The translations under genes were made by a program, and so were the position numbers. The notes below the pieces were generated by a model. The model was not told the origin of the DNA. It ran no database searches and saw nothing but the letters and a program-made list of their open reading frames with translations. Shown here piece by piece: positions 1 to 12,556 of a stretch of 64,000 bases of DNA. Numbering within the stretch: position 1 is the stretch's first letter; each line of letters opens with the position of its first letter. This DNA comes from Scatophagus argus (lineage: Eukaryota; Chordata; Actinopteri; Scatophagidae), in the NCBI RefSeq assembly GCF_020382885.2, contig NC_058511.1:20574504-20638503 (forward strand), given 5' to 3'.

Positions 1-1212
1 TAGTACAGTGAGTCTTATTAGTTCAAATTAAATGTTAAATTAGTAGCCTGTTGGATTAATTAAACATTTCCCAGGACTGGGTCATGAATTTATACCCACA
101 CGCACCAAATGGCGTGCCTTGCTGTGAAGGCACAAATAAACCACAGTCCATCCCATTTCAAGAGGTTGACATGCACGTGGTTACAGGCTGCTAGTGAGAG
201 AACAGTGACCAGCTGTCTCACAGACAGAGCCAGGGCTGATGACTGCATGGACAGAGGTGGCACCAGCTGGAGTGGTGGACATCTGCTTGTGTTCTGTGGA
301 GACTCAAATTGCTAAAGATATTATGAAATTGCATAGAAAAATACAGGAAAAATATATAACATAACTATGAGATCCAAAATATTTATTTAATCTCAGCATG
401 ATAACAATTTATAGCCTAAAATATAATATTGACTGTTGCTTTGGTCTGAATGAGTGGACAACCAGTTACTTGTCTTTAATCAGCATTTAATCAGACAGGG
501 GCTTCAGAAAACTAATTAATTTATGATTTATCAAATCTGAACATTCAGTATCTAATATATTTCTGTAAGATTTTAATTGAAATTACATAATAGATATTAC
601 TAAAACCTTTTTTTACATCATCAGTAAAGATTAATCACTTTGATTTAATTGTCCAGTCTGTTGACTTGTCCTGTCCTTTTCTAACGTCTGTTATGCCACA
701 GCAGCAAACTGGGTTGTAGGAAAGCTACCACTATGCCTTTACAGGTTAAGAATACACAAGCTCCATGATGACGGTGACAGGGTGGTGTTGAGCAAAGCCC
801 AGCAGGTAAAAGCCAGTCAAAGAATCTTTTTAGCTGATATTTGGCCTTGGGGCAGGAGGAGTATTGCAGATAGTGGTATAATCAAAAAGGCCTTACTTTA
901 CACAGACAGTAATAATATTAATATTGTTAAGAAACTTATTACTGTCCAATAAAGTAACTAGTAATATCCAATACATTTTGAAGGTAACTTGCTCAACACT
1001 ACTCACAAAATAACGTATCTTGCGGCACATGTGTTCGTGCCGCACTGACTGCCTGAGTTTTCTAGATATGAGAATATTTTAATCACCCATCTAAAGGCTC
1101 ATGGCTGAGCATAAATAAAGACTTCTAGAAACATGAGTATGTTTCACCATTGTCTGGCTGGAGTTCACTACACAGTGAGAGGTACTGAGAAAAAAGGCCT
1201 GCCTCTAATATA
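1..1212. other. AT-rich non-coding sequence, nothing recognised
   Basis: Only short ORFs without family resemblance (for example 109-315) and no splice-consistent exon chain. It lies downstream of ddhd1. Confidence 0.5.
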
Positions 1213-1949
1213 GGGTTAGGTACATACACAGGGACAGGTATGAGTTTTTTGGCATTTAGCCTCTGAACATCTATCTATCTATTTATTTCATCATTCTGGC
1301 ACAAGTGAATCTTGGTTTCATCAGTCCAAAGAATCTTATTCCAGAACTGATCAGGCTTTTTTAGGTCTCTTCTGCAAAGTCTAATCTGGCCGTTCTGTTC
1401 TTGAGCTTAAAAATGACACGCCTCAACAGTGTTCTTAATGTTATGAAATGATTTTCTTCACCAGTGACACGAGCTTGCAGTCATCCACTTTAGTTGTCTT
1501 CCATGGTCTTCCAGGCCTTCTGCTGTTGGTGAACCTGCCAATTAATTGCGTCTTTTTAACAATGTTTTGGCCACTCTCAGTCTTTTTGCTCTCTCTCTCT
1601 GATGGCTTTATTTTCTTTGGACCTCATGTTGAGTGTTCCAGTGAAATGCAAATCTAACACTCAGAACCAATTCCAGATCTATATATGCTTTATTTGTCAT
1701 GGACTAACAAGAAAACAGGCCATACCTGGCCATTAAACTGCTTGTCAGCCATTTGTCCCAGCATTTATGTGGGTATGTAATAATTGCTGTAATTCCTAAA
1801 TGGTTATTGGCACACTTTTGCTACACCTTAAGTTAAAGCTGAAAGTTTTCACTTCGCTCACAGCTTATGCGTTTCATTTCAAATTCAATGTGGTGGCGTA
1901 CAGAAACCAAAAAAATTTAAACTTGTCCTAAAGTATATGTACCTAACTG
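1213..1949 (-). mobile_element. Tc1/mariner-like element, decayed, internally deleted
   Basis: Short terminal inverted repeats share GTTAGGTACATA at both ends and are flanked by TA (1211-1212 and 1950-1951). The minus strand still encodes a recognisable Tc1 transposase piece around 1300-1400: FWNKILWTDETKIHLCQND, which holds the first catalytic Asp. The reading frame is broken and the rest of the catalytic domain is missing, so it is inactive. Confidence 0.7.
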
Positions 1950-1951
1950 TA

Positions 1952-4304
1952 CATCTGGTCTGTTAATTATGGATTTGTTGAAGATCGAGAATAATTCTCA
2001 TTAAGCCTGTTTTCTTTGGCACCAAGAGTTAAAAGAAGTAATAACCCAGATTCTCCTTGCCTGGTGGAGCTTTGGAAATAGTGAGACTTTTTCCATGAGC
2101 TCTGACAACTCTGTCATTAGTGCAATTGTTTATACTCGTAATGACATGACAGTCTCTGCACTGCCTTTTAACTTTTTATTAACCGTGCTATGAATTTGGT
2201 GGAGCAAACATAAGGAGCTTCCGTGGACAGACTGCAAAGAGTTCTCTTCTCTGCCATGCATGGCCCAATGTATGCTCAACACAGTCCATGGGATGGTGAG
2301 GCGAAAAATGCTCTAGCAGAGACTGTATGTTGGTAGAAAACTTTAAATATTCATTTTCAGATTCATGCCATTGACAAATAAATTCTGCAGTCAATGGGTG
2401 AAAATGGGAGAGGTGGAGAGTGTGGATGAGCTGTTATGCTCAGGAGAGACAAAAAAATTCCCTGGTGATTTCCCACACTGTGGAGGAGATGTGTGGTGGG
2501 GAAGGGTGTTTCAACAATTGCAAAAAAGCTCTGTGGGGAGAGAGACACACAGAAATTGTTTCGAAAATGCTCCTTATTGACACCTGGTTGACTCTAAAAT
2601 GAACCATTGTGTCCAGAAGGTTTGGGTAAAAGGCACACATTGCCAATGTCCCATCATCAGCACAGTGACCTGCCATTTTGTTAAAAAACCTGAAACTGAA
2701 AAGGTGGTTAGGTTGAGGCATCCTGTAAATAAACAGATTTTGAAGTAGAGTTTGAATTTCATAATATCGGTGATACATGTCCTTAAACACAAGCTCTGAC
2801 AATTCAAGACATTTATGGAGAGGACAGGAACACATGGATGGGCCATCCAGGTTGGTGTGATCTGTATCTGGTGAGGAAAACAAAGTCTGTTATTCAAAAC
2901 TTACTTCTGTTCAATCTCTTTCCCTGACATCCTTTATCCCTTGAGATCAGAGTTTACTGGGTCTGACTGTGTACTCCCACATTTTCAAAGACAGACTTGA
3001 AAGAACAAAAATCACAGTGTTTCTGAGAGAATTTAGTTTCCTCTTATATTTGTGGATTCATTCTGCTAGTCACTTTAACATTGGTCAACTGTTAACATAG
3101 GGTTTTGTTTTTCTGCAAAAACAAATTCTCAAATTTCTCAAATCTATTTACTTCTAGTCTTTTCCCTTACATTTCACCTTAGCATCACTGTTCAAAATAT
3201 TGTTAAAAAAAACTACCATTATGTATTTACGAGTAGTCTCCATTGTATATATGATGTCGTTTCATTGTCAAGTATGTAAACACACTTATCCCCCAACTTA
3301 TTTGATAGCTGGTGCTAGCAAGGGAGGTTCCTTTTTGAATATACTGAATATAAAGACATCAGGAGGTTTAAAGGCTAAGTTGTGTTTCATAAACAAGGCT
3401 CAAGCTCAGTATCATTTAAGCCAGTGAGCTTTTTACGGACCATAAGGCTCCAAATAGAGATGTTGCTGCAAAGAAGCTACAGATTCTAAAATATGGATTC
3501 TTCACACACATCAACTCAGAAGCACGAAAGAACTATACAGTCAGCACAGTTCACACCCTGTCAGTAACACATACACTGAGAAACCAGAAACCAGCTCCAT
3601 TTTGGGAAATGAGAAGTTAGTAGTCAAATGTCATTCCTGGGGCCAGAGCAGGCCATGCTGAATCAAATAAAACTGCAGGCTAAGGATAAGCGTAAATACA
3701 ATAAGATTGTAAAACACTTTGGTGGTAAAGACACTTGGACATGCCATTTGTCGGTAAATAAAGTTCATGTTAAGTCTGTGTGTTTGCAAAGATGATGTTG
3801 AACTCCACAGTCTTCTCTGGGCCCCTGCCAAATCTGACCAGTAATGACATGTTTAATGACATGTTTAAGTAGCAGAAAATGTCAGTGCCTCCAGCACCAC
3901 AGCAAGTAATATGGGAGCTATGTTTGATCATGTGATGTGACGACACTACATGTGTCTGTTTGGCTGGCTTCTGTTTATTCCACCTCTTTCTAGGTTCCTA
4001 CTCAATCCCTCCCACTTCAGGTGATTGTGGTGGGTGATTGTTCCCACCTGCTGTGAGCTTATAAAAGCTCACAATCCAAGATGGATCTCTCTCACCTACC
4101 TGGAAGCCTGATGCCTTCTGGACATCACAGCTTGGTTTTGTTTGCGTTTCTTTGTGTTTGATTCAAATTTGATTTGTTTCACAGGTAGTTGGGTTGGTAG
4201 CACATGTTCCATGCACCCAACACCCACACGGCACCTAATACAATAATGGTTGATCATAGTGTGTTTTCTTTAATAAATTTAGCACTTGTTTTCCATAATT
4301 GCTG
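1952..4304. other. Intergenic sequence, no supported gene
   Basis: Contains a 147-codon minus-strand ORF (2440-2883) without recognised similarity and a TATA-like stretch (TTATAAAAGC near 4060) next to a direct repeat of AATGACATGTTT at about 3844-3868. The 3900-4270 part resembles LTR-like moderately repeated fish DNA, but I cannot assign it. Confidence 0.35.
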
Positions 4305-4978
4305 CACTGTAAATCCAAATGTTCAAAGTACTTAAATAAATTAAGTTATGCATACTCAAAGTTAAAAAAAAGTTCTAATAACTTAATTATGTCAAGTTCA
4401 TTTAACATGTTGTTCAATTTTGAGTAATTTTAACTAATATGTTTTGATTAAATTGAACTATGGCTATATTAAGTAAGAGTAACTTAAAAACATAGCTTAC
4501 ATACAACTTAATACACTGTAAATCCTAATGCTCATGCTCAGTTATCCTCTGCAGCAGAAAGCTAACTGTAGCACCACGTGTTGCGTCTAGCTAAAAGTTA
4601 AATTAGCTGGTTAAATAAAATTGTTTTTTTCTTCAGAACGGGCAAAACTGCAGACACGTTGGCTGACATTTTCCATGATACACAGGTGAAGTCTTTGTGT
4701 AATGTTGAGAATTTAAAGGTGTTAACTTAATAAGTGTTTGAATTTCACAAATGCACCAGACAAGTCAGCAGGTTATTTATGTGCAGATATTACTGTGGTA
4801 GCTAATATAATGTGTTGACTGGCATTGGATTTTATTAGTAAAGTTGTCACAGTTGTCTTGTCTCCAAATATTTAAGCTCTGATATACTCAAATGTTTGAG
4901 TTTATGAACTCAAAAAAAATGTGGCAACTGATTGCCTCACTTTTTTTGAGTTCTGCTAACTTATTCGGGTTTACAGTG
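4305..4978. mobile_element. MITE-like element with CACTGTAAA termini
   Basis: Starts CACTGTAAATCC and ends GGGTTTACAGTG, giving imperfect terminal inverted repeats around AT-rich sequence rich in ACTTAA/TTAAGT words, without a coding region. Terminal CACTGTAAA is common in non-autonomous fish DNA transposons. No clear target-site duplication was found. Confidence 0.5.
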
Positions 4979-5039
4979 TGTGAGGACCTCCCTTCTTTGT
5001 TATGCTCATAACAGGCATAACAATCAAAATAAGTTCTTT

Positions 5040-7945
5040 AACTCACACATTCAACAAATTCAAGAACTACCTTCTTTCCCCTGGTTGTTGTGTATCGCCC
5101 ACCTGCTGCTGCTTACTCAGACTTCCTGTCTGAGTTTTCTGACTTCTTATCTAGTTTAGTGCTCAGTACAGATAAAGTCATCATAGTAGGTGACTTTAAC
5201 ATTCATATGGATGTTGACTCTGACAGTCTTAAGACAGCCTTTAGTTCACTCTTAGATTCAATAGGTTTCCTTCAGATAGTGAATGAACCAACACACTGCC
5301 ACAATCACACACTCGATCTGGTTCTCACCTACGGCCTAGAAACTAAGAACCTGTTAGTTGCCCCTCAAAACCCTCTCCTTTCAGACCATTCACTTGTAGT
5401 TTTTGAACTAACTCTAACAGACTTTACAGCACACAACAAAAAGGTCTACTACACCAGATGCCTCTCTGAAGATAGTGTAGACAGATTTAGGGATGCAATC
5501 CCATCACAGCTCCCCTCAGCACCATGTACCAGTACAACAGACCGTACTGATTTAAATGTTACTCCTGCAGCAATTGATTCTTTTGTTAATAACACTGCAG
5601 CCACGTTGCACACAGTTTTAGATATGGTTGCCCCACTGAGAAAGAAGGTTACAAATCATAGGAGGCTAGCTCCTTGGTATAATTCAAATTTACGAACACT
5701 TAAACAAACATCAAGACGGATGGAGAGGAAGTGGTACTCCTCCAAATCAGCTGAATCCCAGAGAGCCTGGAAAGACAGTCTATTGGCATACAAAAAGGCC
5801 CTTCGTGAAGCCAGAACTGCCTATTATTCAACATTAATAGAGAAAAACAAGAACAACCCACGTTTTCTCTTTAACACTGTAGCCAGGCTGACCAAGAGTC
5901 ACAGCTCTGTTGAGCCTTGTATTCCTGCAGCTCTTAGTAGTGAAGACTTCATGAGTTTCTTCACCAATAAAATCAATAACATTAGAGAAAAAATCAATAA
6001 AGATCTTCCCAGAATAGCCGATATAGTGCCATCTCTAGAAATCTCTTTTAATCCTACTCCATCTCTGGACAGGTTCCTGCCCATAGACCTCCCCGAGCTG
6101 ACCTCCAGCATTAACAAATCTAACCCAACTACATGTCTCTTAGACCCCATCCCAACTAAGCTCCTCAAGGACGTCTTTCCTTTGATTGGCGTTTCCTTCT
6201 TAGATCAGATCAACTTATCCTTAACAACAGGTTATGTACCACAGGCGTTTAAAACCGCTGTCATTAGACCTTTACTTAAAAAACCTTCACTTGACCCAGA
6301 CATCTTAGCAAACTATAGACCGATATCCAACCTCCCGTTCTTATTTAAAATACTTGAAAGAGTGGTTGCAAATCAGTTGATTGATCACCTACACAGGAAC
6401 AGTCTCTTTGAGATGTTTCAGTCTGGTTTCAGAGCCCATCACAGCACAGAAACAGCACTGGTTAAAGTCACAAATGACCTCCTCATGGCATCAGACCGCC
6501 GGCTTGTCTCCATACTTGTTTTGCTAGATCTCAGTGCTGCTTTCGACACTGTAGAACACAGCATTTTATTACACAGATTAGAACATGAGACTGGGATCAC
6601 AGGGACTGCGCTACGCTGATTCAAATCATATTTAACAGATAGATTTCACTTTGCTCAAGTTAATAATGTTTCCTCTCCATATATAAGGGTTAGCCTTGAT
6701 GTTCCACAAGGTTCAGTGCTTGGGCCGATCCTGTTCACCTTATACATGCTCCCTCTAGGAAATATTATTCAGAAACATGGCATAAACTTTCATTGTTATG
6801 CTGATGACACTCAGCTGTACTTATCCTTAAAGCCTGAAGAAACAGAGCCGTTAGCCAGACTCCAGGCATGTCTTAAGGACATAAAGGACTGGATGACCTC
6901 CAATTTTTTATTATTAAACTCAGACAAAACTGAGATCATTGTTCTAGGCCCCAAACACCTTAGAAATAGAATAGCTGATAATATTCTCTCTCTGGACGGC
7001 ATTACTTTGGCCTCCAGTACGACTGCGAGGAACCTCTGCGTTATCTTTGATCAGGACGTGTCATTTATTCATCACATTAAACAGACCTCTAAGACCGCCT
7101 TCTTTCACCTCCGTAATATTGCTAAGATTAGGAGTGTCCTCTCTCAGAGTGATGCTGAAAAACTTGTCCATGCTTTCATTACTTCTAGGCTGGACTACTG
7201 CAACTCACTATTGTGCCAATCTGGGTTCGACAGGCAGACACCACCTCCACTTTTAAGACTAAACTTAAAACCTTTCTGTTTAGTAAAGCATATAGTTAGC
7301 ACCAAATAAAGTGTGTAGGGCTGGTAGGCATAGTTACTCCATGACCAACCCAATGTGTATTGTTGACATCTGCCTGTCATTCCTCTGTGTACCGACTATC
7401 GGCGGGGTGGTTCTCCCTACGGGCCGAAATCGAACTGATAGGATAGTGATTCTCAACATCACGTAAAAAAAGAATACATGAATGTTACAGCAGTTCATTA
7501 TAATTTTCATTACTATAATTTTCTTATAACTTGTGAAATGTTAAAATCATATTGAGGTGGTAGCAAAAAGTGAAACTAAACAGTTGAGATTTTGTTTTAC
7601 TTGTCTTTTTAGTAATGTCGTTCTCATGTTGTTAACTGCTTTCCTGTCTGTACAACATCCATTGCACGTCTGCCCGTCCTGGGTGAGGGATCCCTCCTCT
7701 GTTGCTCACCCTGAGGTTTCTTCCATTTTTTCCTGTTAAAGGTTTTTCTGGGAGTTTTTCCTTAGTCGATGTGAGGGTCGAAGGGCAGAGGATGTTGCTG
7801 ATGTTATGTTAAGCCCTTTGAGACAAACTGCTTGTAAAAATGGGCTATACAAATAAAGTTGACTTGACTTGACTTGGTCTATACCTGTTTTATTGGGAAA
7901 GTGCCATGAGATAATTTTTGTTTTGATTTGGCGCTATAAACTTAA
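5040..7945 (+). mobile_element. L2/CR1-like LINE, 5'-truncated, endonuclease plus reverse transcriptase
   Basis: ORF 5090-6619 gives the end of an APE-type endonuclease (VIIVGDFNIHMD, then LLSDHSLVVFEL) followed by reverse transcriptase (LANYRPISNLPF, LDLSAAFDTVEHS). A single in-frame stop (TGA at 6617-6619, where the family has TGG) separates it from 6716-7309 in the same frame, which holds PQGSVLGPILFTLY upstream and the catalytic YADD (HCYADDTQLYL). Near 7212 the frame jumps to the final residues, so an internal deletion removed most of the C-terminal region. The 3' UTR runs to about 7945 and contains a short insert ending in repeated ACTTG near 7860-7876. Confidence 0.85.
7560..7876 (+). 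repeat. Short retroposon tail ending in (ACTTG)n, nested in the LINE 3' UTR
   Basis: The segment containing CTTAGTCGATGTGAGGGTC and AAGCCCTTTGAGACAAA, ending in TACAAATAAAGTTGACTTG repeats, recurs at 47,835-47,970. It interrupts the LINE tail that resumes with the GGCGCTATAAA word near 7930. Left boundary uncertain. Confidence 0.55.
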
Positions 7946-10584
7946 CTGAAATATTGAAGAGAAAAGGTGTTCCTGTTAGAGCATTATAAAGTCACAGTGA
8001 AGTTGGCCTTTGATCTTTTGGATATAAAATCATTTTATCCTACTAGACATTTGTGTGAAAGTTTGTCATAATTAGTACATTGGCTAAAATATGTTATGTG
8101 AGTTCACTGAAACCTTTGATACCCCTAAAATATCATCAGATTATTCTTTCCCAAGATATTGCATTCATGAGAATGGAACAAACGTACAGATGGATGGACA
8201 GACAACCCGAAAACATAATACCTCCAGCCAGGGCTATCACGGTGCAGTGATATCAAAATCAAACATCTATAAAGGTAAACCACCCTCCAAGAATGAACAG
8301 AGGATAAAAAGGGTAAATGTTACAACAGAGTGACAGTATCCTAATGTACGCAGCTGGACTCATTTCATTTACTTTCAGTCAATTAAGTTCATCCAAGATG
8401 TTTAAACAATTCTTTGAACTGCTGATCATTACACTAATCAATTGCATTGTAACATTTGACTGAATAAAATGACAAACTGAAAAAGAAAATGTCATAAAAT
8501 CACTTCAGTACAATATACAAATATATCAGTGAATATGAAACCCTTTTTCCTTCCCTGAATATTGATCTACAGAAAGTAGTGATGCAATTTTAATATAATT
8601 TTCATTTTCAACTTAGAGAAGAGAAAGGGAACCAGTAGAGTGAAATACACCTCTTTTCTATGCAGGACATACTACTCTGAATTCCTACCAAATAATCCCT
8701 AGAGCATGTATTCATGTGGCTTAGAAACAACACAAGCATTACAAAGATATATTTATTTATTCCTCTAACATTTAGCAGAAAGATGGACATGCAAACAAGG
8801 ACAGTAAAGACAAATCTTATCTGATCAGCTTTTCGAATTATGGAATATTCTGGTTTTCACCAGTTATTTTACTCTGACTTTGAAGATTCACATTGAAAAA
8901 GTGAATATTAGAAAGATAGAAGCAACAAATACAGGTCGATGGTTGTCGCAGAGCTATTCAGATATTAATCGTCATGTCATACTAATATAATTGAAAAATA
9001 ATATGCGAACAAGGTATGTGAGAAAACCTTAAGAGGAGATACTTCTTGTTTGTGCTGTACGATAAAGTTTTTCTAAATAAGTGCAAATAATGAACTATTT
9101 CAATCCAGATACTGTATAAATAATAATAATTCTTGGAGCTACAGTTTCACTGGTCTCAGAAGTCATTTTTCTGGCCAAGACCCCTGTTCTTTGCAAATAA
9201 ATACATTTGATACATTTTACTATCCCCAGATTTCAGTGCGGGGAAACAATACCTCCAACAGACGTTTGTAGATGTTGAACTCATTTACATCTCCCAAAGA
9301 GATCAGGTATACACACCAAATATGAGAAATTAATTAAGAAAACAATAGTGTAAACATGTATTACAAAACAACAATGACAGCAACAACAACAACAACAGGG
9401 TAAAAATATCTGTGTAACCTTCATAGCAGATTTGAATATTTCCCAGTTTGTCTTTTAATTAAAATACCTCGTAGAATCAACAAGTTATAAATGTTAGTCT
9501 GCATGCTCAGTCTCAGCTAAATCAAAATAAATCACAGCCTATAATCTATGTACACAGCACATATCCATATCATGCTTTGTTTGAGCCTGTGTGTGACATT
9601 AATTCCTTGATTCATAAATGAGTGTGAAAGCAATGATGATGATTGATGAACTTCACCATCATGACTGTCCAGCCTGGGTCAAACAGTATTATGTATGTTA
9701 ACCAATACAAAAAAAATCTTGAAACTAGCTGCTTTATTGAACTATTTTATTTTGACAGTTTGACCAGCCTGGGTCAATTTTTGATCTGTGAATAGCTTTC
9801 CAGCTCCTGGCTTGGGGCAAATGACTCTACCAAAGAGGTTTCTTCCACATGATCTTGACCCAGGAGACCAGGGTTTGCATCCAGTATGAAAGCAAGCATC
9901 ATTATCTTGTCCTAAACCTGTTTTTGTGCCTAAACTTAACCACAGTGCCATTTTATGTTAACTATGTCTTAGAAAGGCTTTCTGGCAGGAAGGCTTTGTG
10001 CACTGCACACAGATGCTGAAGGGTACCTTGTGCATCTGTATAAGGCACTGAAGAGCTGGACAAGATGGTTTGGTATTTTACAGTCTGGGAGGAGAAAGTG
10101 TTGCTTTGACTCAGGTCTGACAGATGAATTACAATTTGGTAAGTTTCCTCTGTACAAAATGCAGCAAGATGCAGCATAATACTTAAAGTATTATGTATTT
10201 AGTATCAAGTATTACTATTTTACTGTAGTAGAAGTTTTGGCCTTGCTGGACCTGAGATCACAGTCAGCATCATGCCATCATCTTGTAATGAGTAAGAGCT
10301 GTAACATCTTCATCTGCAAGAGCAACTAGTTTGTTGGCAACTCAAACATTTGGCATCAGTTTATTATCACATAAACATCAGTGTTATGTCTTTTATTCCT
10401 GATAGAAACAATAGTAGAGTCAATGTAAACATGATGATATGATACATATGATTGCTAGAGTTAAAGTAGGTGTTTGTTTTTTTTATTAAAGAACATGAAA
10501 GTTCATTCTTGTGCTTTTATTTATTTATTGTAACATCATACAACTATCTTTTTTATTTTCTATATGTCAGATATTTCTGTGGCT
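7946..10584. other. AT-rich intergenic sequence, nothing recognised
   Basis: No ORF with family resemblance. Includes a CAA-type microsatellite near 9367-9398. Confidence 0.45.
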
Positions 10585-10922
10585 CAAATATTGCCTCATA
10601 GCAAGAGGGTTCCAGGTTTGACTCCCAGTCTGGGCCCTTCTATGTGGAGTTTGCATGTTCTCCCTGTGCCTGCGTGGGTTTTCTCCGGGTACTCCGGCTT
10701 CCTCCCATAATTCCAAAGACATGCACATTAGGTTAATTGGCTACTCTAAATTGTCCCTAGGTGTGAGTATGTGCATGTGTGGTTGTCTGTGTGTGTCAGC
10801 CCTGCGATTGACTGGCGACCAGTCCAGGGTGAACCCCGCCTCGTGCCCGTAGTCAGCTGGGATAGGCTCCAGTTCCTCCACAACCCTGACAGTTAAGCGG
10901 TATAGAAAATGGATGTAAATTG
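10585..10922 (+). repeat. tRNA-derived SINE-like retroposon
   Basis: Contains a B-box-like GGTTCCAGGTTTGACTCCC, the body words TTTGCATGTTCTCCCTGTGC and GGTTAATTGGCTACTCTAAA, and the 3' end GTATAGAAAATGGATG. The same unit appears at 12,168-12,280, 57,380-57,605, 60,410-60,660 (opposite strand) and 38,390-38,520 (fragment). The family name is not known to me. Confidence 0.6.
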
Positions 10923-11778
10923 ACGTCATCTGCCACTAGTCAAGTCGAGCCAGTGTTCAAAAATTACTTAATGCTATTTTAATTCAGATACTGACAATTC
11001 CTGTTTATCTGTAGTAGAAGTACTCAAATTTTAAAATTTAATGTCAATGTATTTTGTTGGAAAATAATTCTTGTTTATTTTTTTTATGTCATGTTCTTAT
11101 ATGAGGAAAAATTACTGGACATATTTCTCACAAGGACACAGTTAAACCTGAAGCAAGCAATGGCGTTTGCTACAGTTCTATTTTTGATCATATTAGTAAA
11201 AACTTGGGTGGGATGTCTCTGATACAGCTGAACACAGCAGGGTGCTTTGCACAGAAGACAGTTGTTGAGAAGAGACCAGGAAATGGAGGACGGTCTTTGA
11301 GCGTGAACACCTCTCTGATGGATGGGTCTAGGCACAGTATATGTCCATTCAGTCTAGGGCAAAGGTCACATTAACATTAGTGTGTGGAAACCGGGAGGAA
11401 TATACGTTAGCTATCATATGTAAAAGGGAAGTGACTTGTGTGTGCTTGTGTCTGGGTTGTAGTCAATTAATTTTCAATTCACTTAGTTGTAACAGTCATT
11501 TTAGCTTGCCCTACTCACAGGATGTGAAAGTCAAAGAATTTTTAACTGAAGTCACTCAATCAAATTAATATTTTATTTGCCGTGTGGGTGCATCATGTGG
11601 GACAAATGCTTGTTGCATGCACAATTATTTACATTTAAATATTTTACGATTTATGTGTCAACATTGTACCAGTTCAGTACATAGCATAGGTAAAAGTAAA
11701 CAGAATGTAAAATTAGGGAATACAGGGCAACAATATGGAGTCAAGGACGACTATAAAGAGAACATAGATTGTAAGTAC
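10923..11778. other. Intergenic sequence, nothing recognised
   Basis: Short unrelated ORFs only. Confidence 0.4.
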
Positions 11779-12410
11779 ACCAATCAGCCAAAACCCTATG
11801 AAGTCCCACCTCATATTAAGTAGATCTCCTTTTTGGCGTCAAAACAGTCTTGACCTGTCGAGGAATGGACTCCACTAGACTTCTGAAGGTATGCCATGTT
11901 ATCTGGCACCAAGCTGTCTGTAGAGGAACCATTAAGTCCTGTCAGTTGTGTGGTGGGGCCTCCATGGAACAGACTTATTTTTCAAGCACATCCCACAGAT
12001 GCTCAACTGGATTGAGATCTGGAGAATTTGGAGGCAAAGTCAACACCTCAAACTTATAGGGTTCCTCAAACCATTCTTGAAATTTTGCAGTGTGACAGGG
12101 TGCACTATCCTGCTGAAAGATGCCACTGCCATCAGGAAATACCTTTTCCATGAAGGGGTGTACTAGGGGGCGGCACGGTGGTGCACTGGTTAGCACCCCG
12201 CCTCTCGCCCGTAGTCAGCTGGGATAGGGTCCAGCTCCCCCACCACCCTGACGGATAAGCGGTATAGAAAATGGATGGATGGGTGTACTAGGTCAACAAC
12301 TATGTTTATGTAGGTGGTACGGTTGGTCAGAGTTTTGCTTTCCTGGCTGTGAAAACACCACTGGACTGCTCAGCCCCTCTGCATTGAGCGAAGCCAAGAG
12401 TTGCTGTATC
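11779..12410 (-). mobile_element. Tc1/mariner-like transposon fragment, interrupted by a SINE
   Basis: The left end reads TA|CACCAATCAGCC, a Tc1-type terminus also seen at 39,923. The minus strand encodes the C-terminal catalytic part of a transposase, with QQDSAPCHTAKFQEWF (second Asp) and PPNSPDLNPVEHLW (Glu), and AAA-free flanks. The N-terminal half and right terminus are absent, so it is truncated. A 113-bp retroposon splits it at 12,168. Confidence 0.7.
12168..12280 (+). mobile_element. Internally deleted tRNA-headed SINE with a 12-bp target duplication
   Basis: The insert starts GGGCGGCACGGTGGTGCACT (tRNA-like head with A-box TGGTTAGCAC) and jumps directly to the 3' part ending in ATAGAAAATGGATGGAT. 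It is flanked on both sides by GGGTGTACTAGG (12,156-12,167 and 12,281-12,292). The central body present in other copies is missing. Confidence 0.8.
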
Positions 12411-12447
12411 TGAATTAAAAGATTAGAAACTCAAGAATAATGTGTAT

Positions 12448-12453
12448 TTTATT
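12448..12453 (-). promoter_or_regulatory. Candidate poly(A) signal of ddhd1
   Basis: AATAAA on the minus strand, about 105 bp past the ddhd1 stop codon. It is the first such hexamer downstream. Confidence 0.35.
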
Positions 12454-12556
12454 ATGTTCTATAAGTGTGGCTTTTTTGAAATTTATATTTCAAAAGGTGT
12501 GAATGGAGTTAAGTGACCTCAGACATGATGACTCCCTGAGTCAGTTTGCACATATG

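Noticed and set aside
2440-2883. 147-codon minus-strand ORF with a possible splice acceptor near 2,878
   Set aside because: No recognisable domain, overlaps a similarly long ORF in another frame, and no partner exons. Chance or unknown repeat is more likely.
10655-10852. ORF with Leu/Cys-rich start resembling a small secreted protein
   Set aside because: Lies entirely inside the SINE consensus and recurs in its other copies.
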